DNA of 64,000 nt, from NCBI RefSeq assembly GCF_002585305.1, contig NZ_NUNF01000019.1, forward strand, positions 130,679-194,678. The letters are read 5' to 3'. Positions within the stretch are counted from its first letter, which is position 1, and every line of letters starts with the position of its first letter. Positions 26,765 to 36,065 of the stretch are shown here, one piece after another. This DNA comes from Bacillus sp. AFS037270. Its GTDB lineage: Bacteria > Bacillota > Bacilli > Bacillales_B > DSM-18226. The notes beneath the pieces are model-generated. The model searched no databases. It saw only the letters and a program-made list of their open reading frames with translations, and was not told the origin of the DNA. Made by a program: the position numbers and the translations under genes.

Positions 26765-27736
26765 TTATATACCTTCTCCTTCGTTTAACCGTTTTACGAT
26801 TTGGTTAACGCTGATTAGTAAGATGACATTAATCACGGCGTTGAAAAGCCCAATTGCGGTTGAGTAACCATAATCCCCCATCTGCAAGCCAATTTTATAA
26901 ACATAGGTAGGCAATATTTCAGATGTAGGAAGGTTCATTGATGTTTGCAATAAATACGCTTTTTCAAACCCAAGGCTCATGATGTTTCCGGCAGCTAAAA
27001 TAAATTGAATCACCATAATCGGTTTAATCGTTGGCAAATCGATATGACGTATTTGCTGCAATATATTAGCTCCATCTATTTTCGCGGCATCAATTAAGTC
27101 TTGGCTTACATTGGAAAGTGATGCTAAATAAACAATCGATGCCCAGCCCGCAAATTGCCAAATATCACTTATAATATAGATCGTCCTGAAATAACTAGGT
27201 TCTGTCATGAAGGAGATACTGTCTCCACCCAAAAAAGTGATGAATCGATTAATAGGTCCAACCGGAGATAGGAAAATAAAAACAATCCCGACTACAACAA
27301 CAACTGAAATAAAATTTGGAGCATATAAGACTAATTGAATATTTTTCTTAATGGCCACTCTTTTAATTCGATGAATCATAAGTGCTAGAATAATAGGTAC
27401 AGGAAAGCCAAATATTAATCCAAAGGCACTTAATTTTAGGGTGTTCTTTAAGAGATTCATAAAATCTGGTGTGCTCATGAACTTCTCAAAATTTTCCCAT
27501 CCAATCCACGGACTTCCCATGATTCCTTGTAATGGATTAAAATCTTTGAAGGCAATAATGGCTCCATACATGGGTACGTATTTAAAAATAATAAGCAGGA
27601 TTAACGCTGGAAGAACAAGGAGATATAATTGATAATTGTTCTTCATATACTTTAAATTCCTCGACATTTTAGTGCCCACTTCTGCTTTCATTACTTCGTT
27701 TGGACCATTCTCTACTTTCTGGTATATCTGTTCCAC
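26765..27736 (-). CDS. ABC transporter permease, LplB/YteP type
   Basis: This 323-residue permease starts at a GTG preceded by GAGGAGGAA. A 40-residue cytoplasmic head precedes six membrane segments. The family signature KYVPMYGAIIAFKDFNP and the EAA-like DAAKIDGANILQQIRHIDLP are clear. It is the first gene of the seven-gene fructan operon. The upstream region has a perfect cre site (27849) and two AATATTTT direct repeats 23 nt apart (27810 and 27833) that might bind the upstream response regulator. Confidence 0.9.
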   Translation of the reverse strand: MEQIYQKVENGPNEVMKAEVGTKMSRNLKYMKNNYQLYLLVLPALILLIIFKYVPMYGAIIAFKDFNPLQGIMGSPWIGWENFEKFMSTPDFMNLLKNTLKLSAFGLIFGFPVPIILALMIHRIKRVAIKKNIQLVLYAPNFISVVVVVGIVFIFLSPVGPINRFITFLGGDSISFMTEPSYFRTIYIISDIWQFAGWASIVYLASLSNVSQDLIDAAKIDGANILQQIRHIDLPTIKPIMVIQFILAAGNIMSLGFEKAYLLQTSMNLPTSEILPTYVYKIGLQMGDYGYSTAIGLFNAVINVILLISVNQIVKRLNEGEGI

Positions 27737-27848
27737 AATTGCTTCCTCCTCTCTGGGGTATTTTCTTCTTCTGGCTTTACTTTAACAAAATGGCTCTTAT
27801 GAATATTTCAATATTTTTGGTTTAAGGTGTTTAATATTTTCGGCACTT

Positions 27849-27862
27849 TGAAATCGGTTACA
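27849..27862. promoter_or_regulatory. Perfect cre site before the fructan operon
   Basis: TGAAATCGGTTACA matches TGWAANCGNTNWCA at all positions. It lies 113 nt upstream of the LplB-type start, so catabolite repression by CcpA is likely. Confidence 0.7.
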
Positions 27863-27879
27863 AATTTAACAAATAAAAA

Positions 27880-27904
27880 AACCTCTAGTTTTGAACTAGA
27901 GGTT
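27880..27904 (-). terminator. Intrinsic terminator after the orphan binding protein
   Basis: An 11-bp perfect stem (AACCTCTAGTT with its complement) and 3-nt loop are followed on the minus strand by seven T. It separates the two-component unit from the fructan operon. Confidence 0.92.
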
Positions 27905-27909
27905 ACCTT

Positions 27910-29241
27910 TTATGGATTCTGTATTTGTTTTAAACTAGTGTTAATTTTCTCCACGGCTTCCTTTGCAGAAGCCCCTACATCATTTCCGCCAAGTCCAACT
28001 TCTTCAAATAAGGTCTTTAGGGCATCGCTGATCACAGGATAAGCTGGGGTAACCGGGCGGTTTTTAGAAAATCTTTGTGCTTGTTGTAAAAAGATATTTT
28101 TAGGATACTGATTAAATTCAGGAAAGTCTTTAGCAACAGAGTACCTAGCAGGTATATCACCGGTTTCCTCCACATACATTTTTATCCCTTCATAACTTGT
28201 AACATATTTGATAAACTCCCAAGCTTCCTTTGAGTATTTAGTCTTGGAGGAAATACCGAGGGCCCATCCTCCATTTGGAACAACTTGATACTTCTCTTTT
28301 GGCAAAGGGGCAACTCCAAAATCTTCACCTAATTTAAATTCAGAACTATTTTCCAGATCCTTCAATGTCCAAGATCCAAGAACAGTCATCGCAAGTTTCC
28401 CTGTTATAAATGGGTCTGGCGGTAATTCAAAACCGGCCACTTTATCTTTATAATATAAATCTTGATAAAATTGCAGGGCTTTTAATGCCTCTTTTGAATC
28501 CAAATACCCGCTTGCAGTTGTACCATCTGGACTTAGCGCGTCCGCCCCAAACTGCCAAAGGAGAGGCATTTTAAAATAAGCAGGAGACTCACCATCATTA
28601 AAGCCCTGTGCTGGATCAATCCCATACACCCCCTTTTCAGGATAGGTTAGTTTTTTGGCAATCTGCAGCACTTCTTCCCATGTCATTGGCTTATTGGGAT
28701 CGCCTGAAGGAAAAGGTATGCCTGCGTTTTTAAAAAGCCGCTTATTATAAAATAATGCAATACTAGATTCAACGAGAGGAGCCAAGTAAATGGCCCCCTG
28801 AAAACTCATTCCTTTTAATGTCGATTCAGGAATATCCTCAATATTTCCCTCGTTTCTCATATATGAATCGAGTGATAATAATGAACCTGTATTGGCATAA
28901 AGCGCCAAGGTCGGGCTGTCAATTGTCAGCACATCCGGAGGGTTTCCAGTGGCAAGCTCGGTTCGCAGTCTTATTTCATAATCACTATAAGGAAATGATT
29001 TCATATGAACTTTAATAGTAGGATAAACTGCTTCGAAAGAAGAAACTAATTTTTCATATGCTTTATTTTCTGCTGCATTTCCATTATTGCGCCAGAAGGT
29101 TAGCACGATTGGGTTGGTTTTATTTGGTTTTTCAACATTTTCTGTTTCACTGCTAGAGAATGTACCAAGGAAAGATAGCACATACAAGGAACTACTTATA
29201 AGTAAAATGGAAAAAATTATCAAAGATAACCATTTTTTCAT
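27910..29241 (-). CDS. Membrane-anchored family 1 solute-binding protein linked to a two-component system
   Basis: This 443-residue sugar-binding protein has an N-terminal hydrophobic segment (about 4-26) but no lipobox cysteine, so it is probably held by an uncleaved anchor or released. The binding fold is complete, from VLTFWRNNGN to the C-terminal NTSLKQIQ. It follows the response regulator gene by 37 nt and is closed by a terminator, with no permease gene of its own. I infer a sensing partner of the YesM-type kinase, presenting a fructan fragment, rather than a transport component. A second binding protein for the downstream permeases is the alternative. Confidence 0.85.
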   Translation of the reverse strand: MKKWLSLIIFSILLISSSLYVLSFLGTFSSSETENVEKPNKTNPIVLTFWRNNGNAAENKAYEKLVSSFEAVYPTIKVHMKSFPYSDYEIRLRTELATGNPPDVLTIDSPTLALYANTGSLLSLDSYMRNEGNIEDIPESTLKGMSFQGAIYLAPLVESSIALFYNKRLFKNAGIPFPSGDPNKPMTWEEVLQIAKKLTYPEKGVYGIDPAQGFNDGESPAYFKMPLLWQFGADALSPDGTTASGYLDSKEALKALQFYQDLYYKDKVAGFELPPDPFITGKLAMTVLGSWTLKDLENSSEFKLGEDFGVAPLPKEKYQVVPNGGWALGISSKTKYSKEAWEFIKYVTSYEGIKMYVEETGDIPARYSVAKDFPEFNQYPKNIFLQQAQRFSKNRPVTPAYPVISDALKTLFEEVGLGGNDVGASAKEAVEKINTSLKQIQNP

Positions 29242-29278
29242 CTACATTCCCTCACCTTCCTGCCCTAAAAAATCAAAC

Positions 29279-30871
29279 TTATGAATCTAGTGAGTTTCGG
29301 AACTCAACAGGGGTTTGTCCAAAATACTTTTTAAAAACGGTACTAAAATACCCTGAGTTAGAAAAGCCAGTCAAGTTTGCCACATCAATTATTTTAAGCT
29401 GTTTATCTTTCAGGAACTGTCGGGCCTTCTGTAGTCGTAATTGAACAAGATAATCGCTGAAATTCTGTCCAACAGTATGTTTAAACGTTTCGGATAAATG
29501 TGCACTATTGATATGGAAGAGTTCCGATAGCATGGAAAGGGAAATTTCACTTGCGTAATGCTGTTCCAAATATTGCTGAACACTAGCTACGATAACTTTT
29601 CCGTTCGAAAAACGCGCTACACGGACCTTCTCGATAATTAGCTTCGCTAATTGAAGAAGATGCTCGATTACTTTAGTTTGCGAATTGAGTTCCCAAATGC
29701 TTTGCTGACAATTCCACATTACCTTTTGAAAATCGTTTGTTTCCATATTATATTTTCTTGCGAGTGAGCCTAACAAAAACAACACACGATTAGCAGCAAA
29801 GGTAAAGGACATAATCGAGAGGTTTCGGTCCCCTTCCAATAAAATGTATATATTCTCTTTAAATGCCTCGTAATTTACACTTTCAATTCCATTAGTTAAC
29901 TTTCTTTCAATCTCAGGTGAAAACTCAAATACTTCTTCTTTTACATTCGACCCATCCAATACCTGTGATTGTGAGCCGAGTTGACTTTGACTCCATGCAA
30001 GTAAACTAGAGATATAACCTGTCTTAAAATTTGTAATTCCACAAATCACATTTCCAATTCCAACAACCGTTTCTAATTTCAAGAGTCTCTTAATCGTCTG
30101 TTGTATTTCTTTTACTAGCCTTGAAGGACTGTCTCTATTGTCGGAATCGAGAAGCTGTAAAAAGTGAATCATATTTGCATAACTAGGGTCATAAAACGAA
30201 TATGTTTTGGGATGATCTTTTGCAATTTCCTTACATAACATCTGAAAGGGAAGCCATAGTTCCTTTAATCGATTCGGATTGTATTCTTTCTCTCTTATTT
30301 CTACCGTAACAAATTGTACTTCTCCGTCATCATTTACAAGATCTTCTAACTGCAATTGGCGCAATCTCTCTGTTACCATGTTTAGCTCTAGCCATTCCTC
30401 TTTAACAAGGTAGAGTAAATATTGCTCTTGAACTTCTTGAAGCTGAGAATGAACAAGCCTGCGCAATCGAGCCGATTCCGCTTGGATCCGCTTCTCTTCT
30501 TCAACTTCCTTACGAATCTTACTCAATACCTCTACTAATTCATCAGGGGCAACAGGTTTCAACAAGTAGTCTTTAACCCCTTCTTTCAATGAACCTCTTA
30601 CATATTCAAAATCAGAATAACCCGATAAAACAACTACCATTACGTTCGGAAATTCTTGCTGACAACGTTTCGCTAATTCAATTCCATCCATAATCGGCAT
30701 CCTCATATCCGTAATAACCACATCGATATTCAAATCCCGAAGCAATTCAAGTGCTTCTTCCCCATTGGACGCCTCTCCTGCTATTTGGAACCCTTGTTCT
30801 TCCCAGTTCACTTTCATTCGTAAGCCTTTACGAATTTGAATCTCGTCATCTGTGATGATCACCTTCAACAT
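29279..30871 (-). CDS. Response regulator, AraC type (YesN-like)
   Basis: This 530-residue regulator has a receiver domain at about 1-125 with phospho-acceptor Asp55 (VITDMRMP) and Lys in YLLKPVAPDE. A long middle region follows, and two AraC helix-turn-helix motifs occupy about 430-528 (SLSMLSELFHINSAHLS and IDVANLTGFSNSGYFS). I chose the ATG at 30871 with GGGGTGAT upstream; it overlaps the kinase gene by 26 nt, so translation is coupled. It probably controls the downstream fructan operon. Confidence 0.92.
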   Translation of the reverse strand: MLKVIITDDEIQIRKGLRMKVNWEEQGFQIAGEASNGEEALELLRDLNIDVVITDMRMPIMDGIELAKRCQQEFPNVMVVVLSGYSDFEYVRGSLKEGVKDYLLKPVAPDELVEVLSKIRKEVEEEKRIQAESARLRRLVHSQLQEVQEQYLLYLVKEEWLELNMVTERLRQLQLEDLVNDDGEVQFVTVEIREKEYNPNRLKELWLPFQMLCKEIAKDHPKTYSFYDPSYANMIHFLQLLDSDNRDSPSRLVKEIQQTIKRLLKLETVVGIGNVICGITNFKTGYISSLLAWSQSQLGSQSQVLDGSNVKEEVFEFSPEIERKLTNGIESVNYEAFKENIYILLEGDRNLSIMSFTFAANRVLFLLGSLARKYNMETNDFQKVMWNCQQSIWELNSQTKVIEHLLQLAKLIIEKVRVARFSNGKVIVASVQQYLEQHYASEISLSMLSELFHINSAHLSETFKHTVGQNFSDYLVQLRLQKARQFLKDKQLKIIDVANLTGFSNSGYFSTVFKKYFGQTPVEFRNSLDS

Positions 30872-32642
30872 GTCTATCACCCCGATCTGTATTGATGCAT
30901 AACGTAATCCGTGTGCCTGCATTCCTTTCAGATTCAATCATATACGAGAAATTTGGACCATAGTAAAGTTTCAAACGACTTAGTACATTTCTTAGTCCAA
31001 TGCTGCTTCCTTTACTCATAAGGACACTATTTATATCATTCTTCGTCTGGACACTCATTAGATCGGAGAACACTTCTTCAGACATTCCGATCCCCTTATC
31101 TTCAATAACAATAAATACCAAATGATTACTTTGCTTGGTTTTAATAAAAATTTCCGCGGATGTCTTTTCAATAAAACTATATTTCACAGCATTCTCGACG
31201 AGCGGCTGCAAAATAAATTTAATAATAGGAAGACTTCTTGTCTCTAAATCTTCTTCAATCTCAATTGATATAGCATCTTCATATCTTAGCTTTAATATTT
31301 CAGTGTAACTGCGGATATACTTTAACTCTTCTCCCAAATTTACTACATCACTGTGCGTGTTCAAGGAATATCTCATCATTCGGCCTAAGTGAATACTTAC
31401 ATCCATAACTTGTTTATTTTTTCCTTGCATAGCTAATCCACCAATAATTTCAAGCGTATTATTTAAAAAGTGTGGATTGATTTGTAATAATAAGGCTTTA
31501 TATTCCGCATCTTTTTGGCGTAAATTTGCCTCATATTCGGTTTCAATTAAATTCTTCAACCGATCAATCGTCTGATTAAAAACGGTTATTAGGTAACCCA
31601 CTTCATTATTAGCTGATTTTATTGTCGGCATAAAGCGTTTGGCACCGGAAAAATCGCCACTTTCTATATACCTCATAGCTTTTGCCAACTTACCTAAGGG
31701 GCTAACAATATTCGAAGAAATCATGTAAGAAGCTACAATCGTTATTAAAAACACGATCGCACTAGTTAACAGCAGGTTCCGTTGTAAACGTGTGACCTTA
31801 GCGAATAATTCAGACTTAGTTACTTCACTAATTAAAATCCAATCGCCTACCCCTAACTTTTGATAAAAAACTAAATATTTTTCTCCATGATCATCCGTTT
31901 CGACTAATCCCTTTTGATTTTTATCATCGCTTAATTTAATTAAGGTTTGTTTCAAAACCTTTTTAGGGGTTCGGATCTTTCCAGGCAGGATATTTTCGCC
32001 ATTATGATTGATCAAATAAGCATGTCCGTTTTTTCCAATCTTGGTTTTATTCAACGATGTTTCAAGCAATTCTGAAGGAAAATTCACCTTAATCATTCCA
32101 TACGAAACAAATGTATTCATATCGAAGAGGGGTAAAATATAGCTATTAATGTTACCTTGGGTTGGCTGAAATGGATCAATATGCGACTTAATATATCGCT
32201 GTTTATTTTGAGAATAGTCTTTATACCAATCTACTTGATTTAAGTTTGAGATATTTCCCCAGGTCCCTGTGCCATCATTCAAAACAACTGAAATCGACAT
32301 GCCATTTGAATTGTTTACCATCATCGACGATAACAACATTTTGAGTTGATTCTTCTGTAGAAGTCTCTGTCCATCGGATATATTGGCATTCTTGCTTTCT
32401 AGTTTGATCCATTTTTGTGTCGTTTGGTTTACGAGTATCTGATTCCCTAAATCTTTCGCTTGCGTTGTGATGGAATCAATAAAAAGCGAATATTGGTCCA
32501 TAGCCTCCACTGTCAGTTCCTGTGTCTGTTCCTCAATGATGGATGTAAACCAGCTTGGTATAATAAAGGACAATATAATTAACGGGATTGTTAATAAACA
32601 AGTAAATACGATAAATAAACGATTACGTAAGGAAAAAAACAT
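30846..32642 (-). CDS. Sensor histidine kinase, YesM/LytS type
   Basis: This 598-residue kinase has a first membrane segment at about 8-28, a dCache-like extracellular sensor (about 35-285), a second segment (about 288-308), HAMP (about 309-362), a His_kinase domain with His391 in QINPHFLNN, and an ATPase domain with DKGIGMS. AGGGGG precedes the ATG. With the overlapping regulator and the anchored binding protein it forms a three-component sugar-sensing unit. This is inferred from order and known YesMN systems. Confidence 0.93.
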   Translation of the reverse strand: MFFSLRNRLFIVFTCLLTIPLIILSFIIPSWFTSIIEEQTQELTVEAMDQYSLFIDSITTQAKDLGNQILVNQTTQKWIKLESKNANISDGQRLLQKNQLKMLLSSMMVNNSNGMSISVVLNDGTGTWGNISNLNQVDWYKDYSQNKQRYIKSHIDPFQPTQGNINSYILPLFDMNTFVSYGMIKVNFPSELLETSLNKTKIGKNGHAYLINHNGENILPGKIRTPKKVLKQTLIKLSDDKNQKGLVETDDHGEKYLVFYQKLGVGDWILISEVTKSELFAKVTRLQRNLLLTSAIVFLITIVASYMISSNIVSPLGKLAKAMRYIESGDFSGAKRFMPTIKSANNEVGYLITVFNQTIDRLKNLIETEYEANLRQKDAEYKALLLQINPHFLNNTLEIIGGLAMQGKNKQVMDVSIHLGRMMRYSLNTHSDVVNLGEELKYIRSYTEILKLRYEDAISIEIEEDLETRSLPIIKFILQPLVENAVKYSFIEKTSAEIFIKTKQSNHLVFIVIEDKGIGMSEEVFSDLMSVQTKNDINSVLMSKGSSIGLRNVLSRLKLYYGPNFSYMIESERNAGTRITLCINTDRGDRHVEGDHHR

Positions 32643-32813
32643 ATCAGTCCCCCTGAAGGCTTAAGTAAACCCTTACAGTATTATGCATTTTTTCTAATCT
32701 AGTTTTATTATTAATTCAATTTAACATATCCTTTCTCATCATACCATTGTAATTTAATAGCTATATTAGTAGTTTTTCTCCTAATATTTTTTATTAACTG
32801 AAAAAATAAAAGT

Positions 32814-32844
32814 GACCCAAAAGGTAAAACAATCCTTTTGGGTC
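32814..32844 (-). terminator. Second terminator of the alpha-galactoside operon
   Basis: An 11-bp perfect stem (GACCCAAAAGG with its complement) and 9-nt loop are followed on the minus strand by ACTTTTATTTTTT. The 377-bp gap 32643-33019 holds this, the next hairpin, and an AT-rich stretch that should carry the kinase promoter. Confidence 0.85.
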
Positions 32845-32968
32845 TACGGAGTAATATTTTAAAATATATCAAAAAAGCAGGTGGCGAATTCTTTTTTTTA
32901 CAAAAGTGCTCAAGAACTTACCACCACCTAAGGATGATTTATTTCCCTATACAAGTTGGTCATTACAT

Positions 32969-33007
32969 AAAAACGATGAACAACATTTCTTCTGTTGTTC
33001 ACCGTTT
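32969..33007 (-). terminator. First terminator after the alpha-galactosidase gene
   Basis: A 16-bp stem with one wobble pair (TGTTGTTC and GAACAACA inside, CGTTTT and AAAACG outside) lies 12 nt after the GH36 stop and ends in T-rich sequence on the minus strand. Confidence 0.85.
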
Positions 33008-33019
33008 TCGATACGACTC

Positions 33020-35221
33020 TTATTCACTGCACGCTTTTAAATGCCAAACGTAACTTTGGAAATCCCCATGAATGTTAGCTGGTATACTTAGACCCACATA
33101 TGACAGCTCATCCCCGCCAAATACTTTATCAGTACCGATCACTTGGTATTGTTTCGTATCATCAATTCCCTTTAGCTTTAATACAGTTGTTGGTGCAGCT
33201 GGTTCAGCTAATACCCGGAAATAGTAGACAATGGCTTCAGACTTGTCCTTGGTAGTAAAAAGCCAAGCTGTTTCATTTCCTTCGAACGGGCTCTGCAGCC
33301 GGTAAAAATCACCAAACTGGATTAATTTACGAATTTCTTTATAGTGAGCAACCTGCTGTTTGACGATTTCTTTTTCCTCGCCTGTTATCTTGGTTAAGTC
33401 TAGCTCATACCCTAAATTTCCAGACATCGCGACATTACCACGCATCTCCATTGAAGTGCTCCGATGCACCTGATGGTTCGGCACCGCAGATACATGGGAG
33501 CCCATAGTAACAATCGGATATACAAGACTCGTACCATATTGAATTTTCAAACGTGAGATTGCATCGGTATTATCGGAAGTCCACACCTGCGGCATATAGA
33601 AGAGCATCCCTGGATCAAATCTTCCCCCGCCGCCAGAGCAGCTCTCAAATAAAATATGTGGGAACGAAGTCGTAATTGTTTCCATCACTTTATACAAGCC
33701 GAGCATATATCGATGCGCAGTTTCCCTTTGCCTGTCCGCAGGCAGGGCTGCCGAACCGATTTCCGTCATGTGGCGATTCATGTCCCATTTCACATAAGAG
33801 ATCGGAACAGTTGCTAAAATATCGCTAACTCGTTTGGTAATTTCATTGCAAACATCTTCTCTTGAAAAATCGAGAATAAGCTGGTTGCGGCTCTCCGACC
33901 GAAGCCGTTCAGGAACATGCAGGCACCAATCTGGGTGCTCGCGATAAAGATCACTATCAACTGAAACCATTTCCGGTTCAAACCAGAGTCCAAACTCCAT
34001 TCCCATATCCTTCACTTTTAACGCAAGATTATCTAATCCTTCAGGGAGCTTTTGATGATCAATAAACCAATCCCCTAATGAAGACTTATCATTATCTCTT
34101 TTTCCAAACCAACCATCATCCAAAACGAATAAGTCAATCCCTAATTCGCTTCCTGCCTTGGCAATCTCAAGGATCTTCTCAGTATTAAAATCAAAATAAG
34201 TTGCTTCCCAGTTGTTTACTAAAACCGGCCGCTCTTGATCGCGGTAGCTTCCTCGTACCAAACGGGTACGATAAAGCTCATGGAATGTCCGTGACATATT
34301 GCCGAGACCTTCGGCCGAATAGACCATCACTACTTCCGGTGTTTGGAATACCTCACCCGCTTCCAGCTTCCAGCTGAAATCGAACGGATTAATTCCCATC
34401 GTGACACGGGTATTGCTAAATTGGTCTACCTCCGCCTGTGCCAAGAAATTTCCGCTATACACAAAGTTAAACGCATAAACTTCGCCTGTATCCTCCATTG
34501 TACCCTTTCTTAATAGAGCAATAAATGGATTATGCTGATGGGAGCTTGCCCCCCTCGTACTTTCAACTAACTGAATTCCATGGCGAAGTGGCTGGCGTTC
34601 GATATGTCTTTCTTTTACATGGGCACCATGAAGATGTAAAAACTCAAAATCCGCATCTCGAAAATCGACACTCACACTTAATGCACTTAACAGCTTTAAT
34701 GATTCTTCCCCCTCATTTACGAAGCGGACTGAACGGGTAATCACATTAAACTGTTCGAAAACAGTATAACTTAAGATTACTTTTAAGCCGATAAGTGAAT
34801 CCTCCATCGTAATTTCGAGCGTTTCCGCCTCATCTTCACTCTCTACATACGTTGCTGGCAGCCCTTCTAAAGGTGCTTTTCCTTTAAAAATGATATGGGA
34901 TAGGTACTTCAAGTCCGTAACCGTTGAGCCATTTTCGAGCTGAATTTGATAGGCAGGCTTCCGAAAATCGGTGTTTCCGTACTGTGGATACTCTTGCGGA
35001 AGAGTATCCAGGGAGAAGGTCCGATCCTCTTTATGCGGATAAGGGTTCCCGGAAAAACCGCGGTCTAACGATTGCAGAAAATTTGAATGGCTATACTTTC
35101 TAATTTTCCGCCCCCAATAATTGTGGACTAAATAGCCGTCACGGACTATTTCCATAACATAGCTTGTATCCTTTGCCTGCAAGTGAAAGGTTTTATTTTT
35201 TGAACAAAAATGAATTCCCAT
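33020..35221 (-). CDS. GH36 alpha-galactosidase
   Basis: This 733-residue protein is the full length of Bacillaceae GH36 enzymes (AgaA/AgaB type) and lacks a signal peptide. It has an N-terminal beta-supersandwich (about 1-330), a TIM barrel (about 330-650) and a C-terminal sheet. The nucleophile is Asp480 in VKWDMNR, the acid/base is Asp550 in WTSDNTD, and the substrate motif CSGGGGRFDPG spans about 528-538. AGGAGTTGGAG precedes the ATG. It follows the importer permeases by 22 nt and would hydrolyse imported melibiose, raffinose or stachyose. Confidence 0.95.
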   Translation of the reverse strand: MGIHFCSKNKTFHLQAKDTSYVMEIVRDGYLVHNYWGRKIRKYSHSNFLQSLDRGFSGNPYPHKEDRTFSLDTLPQEYPQYGNTDFRKPAYQIQLENGSTVTDLKYLSHIIFKGKAPLEGLPATYVESEDEAETLEITMEDSLIGLKVILSYTVFEQFNVITRSVRFVNEGEESLKLLSALSVSVDFRDADFEFLHLHGAHVKERHIERQPLRHGIQLVESTRGASSHQHNPFIALLRKGTMEDTGEVYAFNFVYSGNFLAQAEVDQFSNTRVTMGINPFDFSWKLEAGEVFQTPEVVMVYSAEGLGNMSRTFHELYRTRLVRGSYRDQERPVLVNNWEATYFDFNTEKILEIAKAGSELGIDLFVLDDGWFGKRDNDKSSLGDWFIDHQKLPEGLDNLALKVKDMGMEFGLWFEPEMVSVDSDLYREHPDWCLHVPERLRSESRNQLILDFSREDVCNEITKRVSDILATVPISYVKWDMNRHMTEIGSAALPADRQRETAHRYMLGLYKVMETITTSFPHILFESCSGGGGRFDPGMLFYMPQVWTSDNTDAISRLKIQYGTSLVYPIVTMGSHVSAVPNHQVHRSTSMEMRGNVAMSGNLGYELDLTKITGEEKEIVKQQVAHYKEIRKLIQFGDFYRLQSPFEGNETAWLFTTKDKSEAIVYYFRVLAEPAAPTTVLKLKGIDDTKQYQVIGTDKVFGGDELSYVGLSIPANIHGDFQSYVWHLKACSE

Positions 35222-35243
35222 GAATCTCCAACTCCTAAATCGG

Positions 35244-36065
35244 CTATTTGATAGCTCCCTTTACCACACCGCCGATGACCCACTTTTGTGCGAAGATGTA
35301 GACGATAACCATCGGTGATAGAGCTAATAGATATGATGCAAATGCTAAGTTAAAGTCCGTACCAAACTGAGACTGGAAAATATACTGAACTAATGGAAGA
35401 GTAGCATCCGCTGGATCGTTTAGAATAATTAATGGAAGCATAAAGTCGTTCCATGCCCATAAGCATGTTAGAATTCCCACTGTAGCATTTATTGGTGTTA
35501 ACAGCGGAAAAATAACTTTCCAAAAAACTCCCCATGTACTGCAGCCATCGACAATTGCTGCCTCCTCTAGTTCCTTTGGAATTGAACGAATATATCCTGT
35601 ATAAATAAAGATGTTTAATGCCGCCCCATAGACAATGTATAAAAAGATCAGTCCGCCTTGATTATCCATATTGAGTAATGAAGTCTGTTTAACCAGTGGC
35701 AGCATAATAATTGGAAACGGGATAAACATAGCACTAACAAAATAGTAATAGAGTCCTTTGAAAAATTTCTTGTGCATATTTCTTGCGATTGCATATGCAA
35801 CCATTGAGTTTGTCAAGATGGTAAAAACTACTGTAACCACAGTTATGACCGCACTATTTTTGAATGCTGCAAAAAAGTTAGTTGCTTCGATGGCCCGGGT
35901 AAAATTTTCAAAATGAAGCCCTGTTGGAAGAGAAAAGACCGATTTGGCCATTTCATCCGGTGTTTTTAACGCAATCGAAACCGCAATATACAAAGGGATA
36001 AGTATAAATAGAGACCCTAAAGCAATTAATATCGTAACAGGCCAGTTTGTCTTTTGTTTTAACAT
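35244..36065 (-). CDS. ABC alpha-galactoside importer permease, MsmG/MalG type
   Basis: This 273-residue permease has six membrane segments and the EAA loop EEAAIVDGCSTWGVFWKVIFPL, and ends in the typical WVIGGVVKGAIK. Its ATG overlaps the end of the MalF-type gene at base 36065. It is co-transcribed with the GH36 gene 22 nt downstream. Raffinose-family sugars are the likely cargo from context. Confidence 0.9.
   Translation of the reverse strand: MLKQKTNWPVTILIALGSLFILIPLYIAVSIALKTPDEMAKSVFSLPTGLHFENFTRAIEATNFFAAFKNSAVITVVTVVFTILTNSMVAYAIARNMHKKFFKGLYYYFVSAMFIPFPIIMLPLVKQTSLLNMDNQGGLIFLYIVYGAALNIFIYTGYIRSIPKELEEAAIVDGCSTWGVFWKVIFPLLTPINATVGILTCLWAWNDFMLPLIILNDPADATLPLVQYIFQSQFGTDFNLAFASYLLALSPMVIVYIFAQKWVIGGVVKGAIK

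Noticed and set aside
32845..32968. Small gene between the two terminators after the alpha-galactosidase gene
   Set aside because: All frames contain early stops and there is no ribosome binding site; it looks like spacer DNA.
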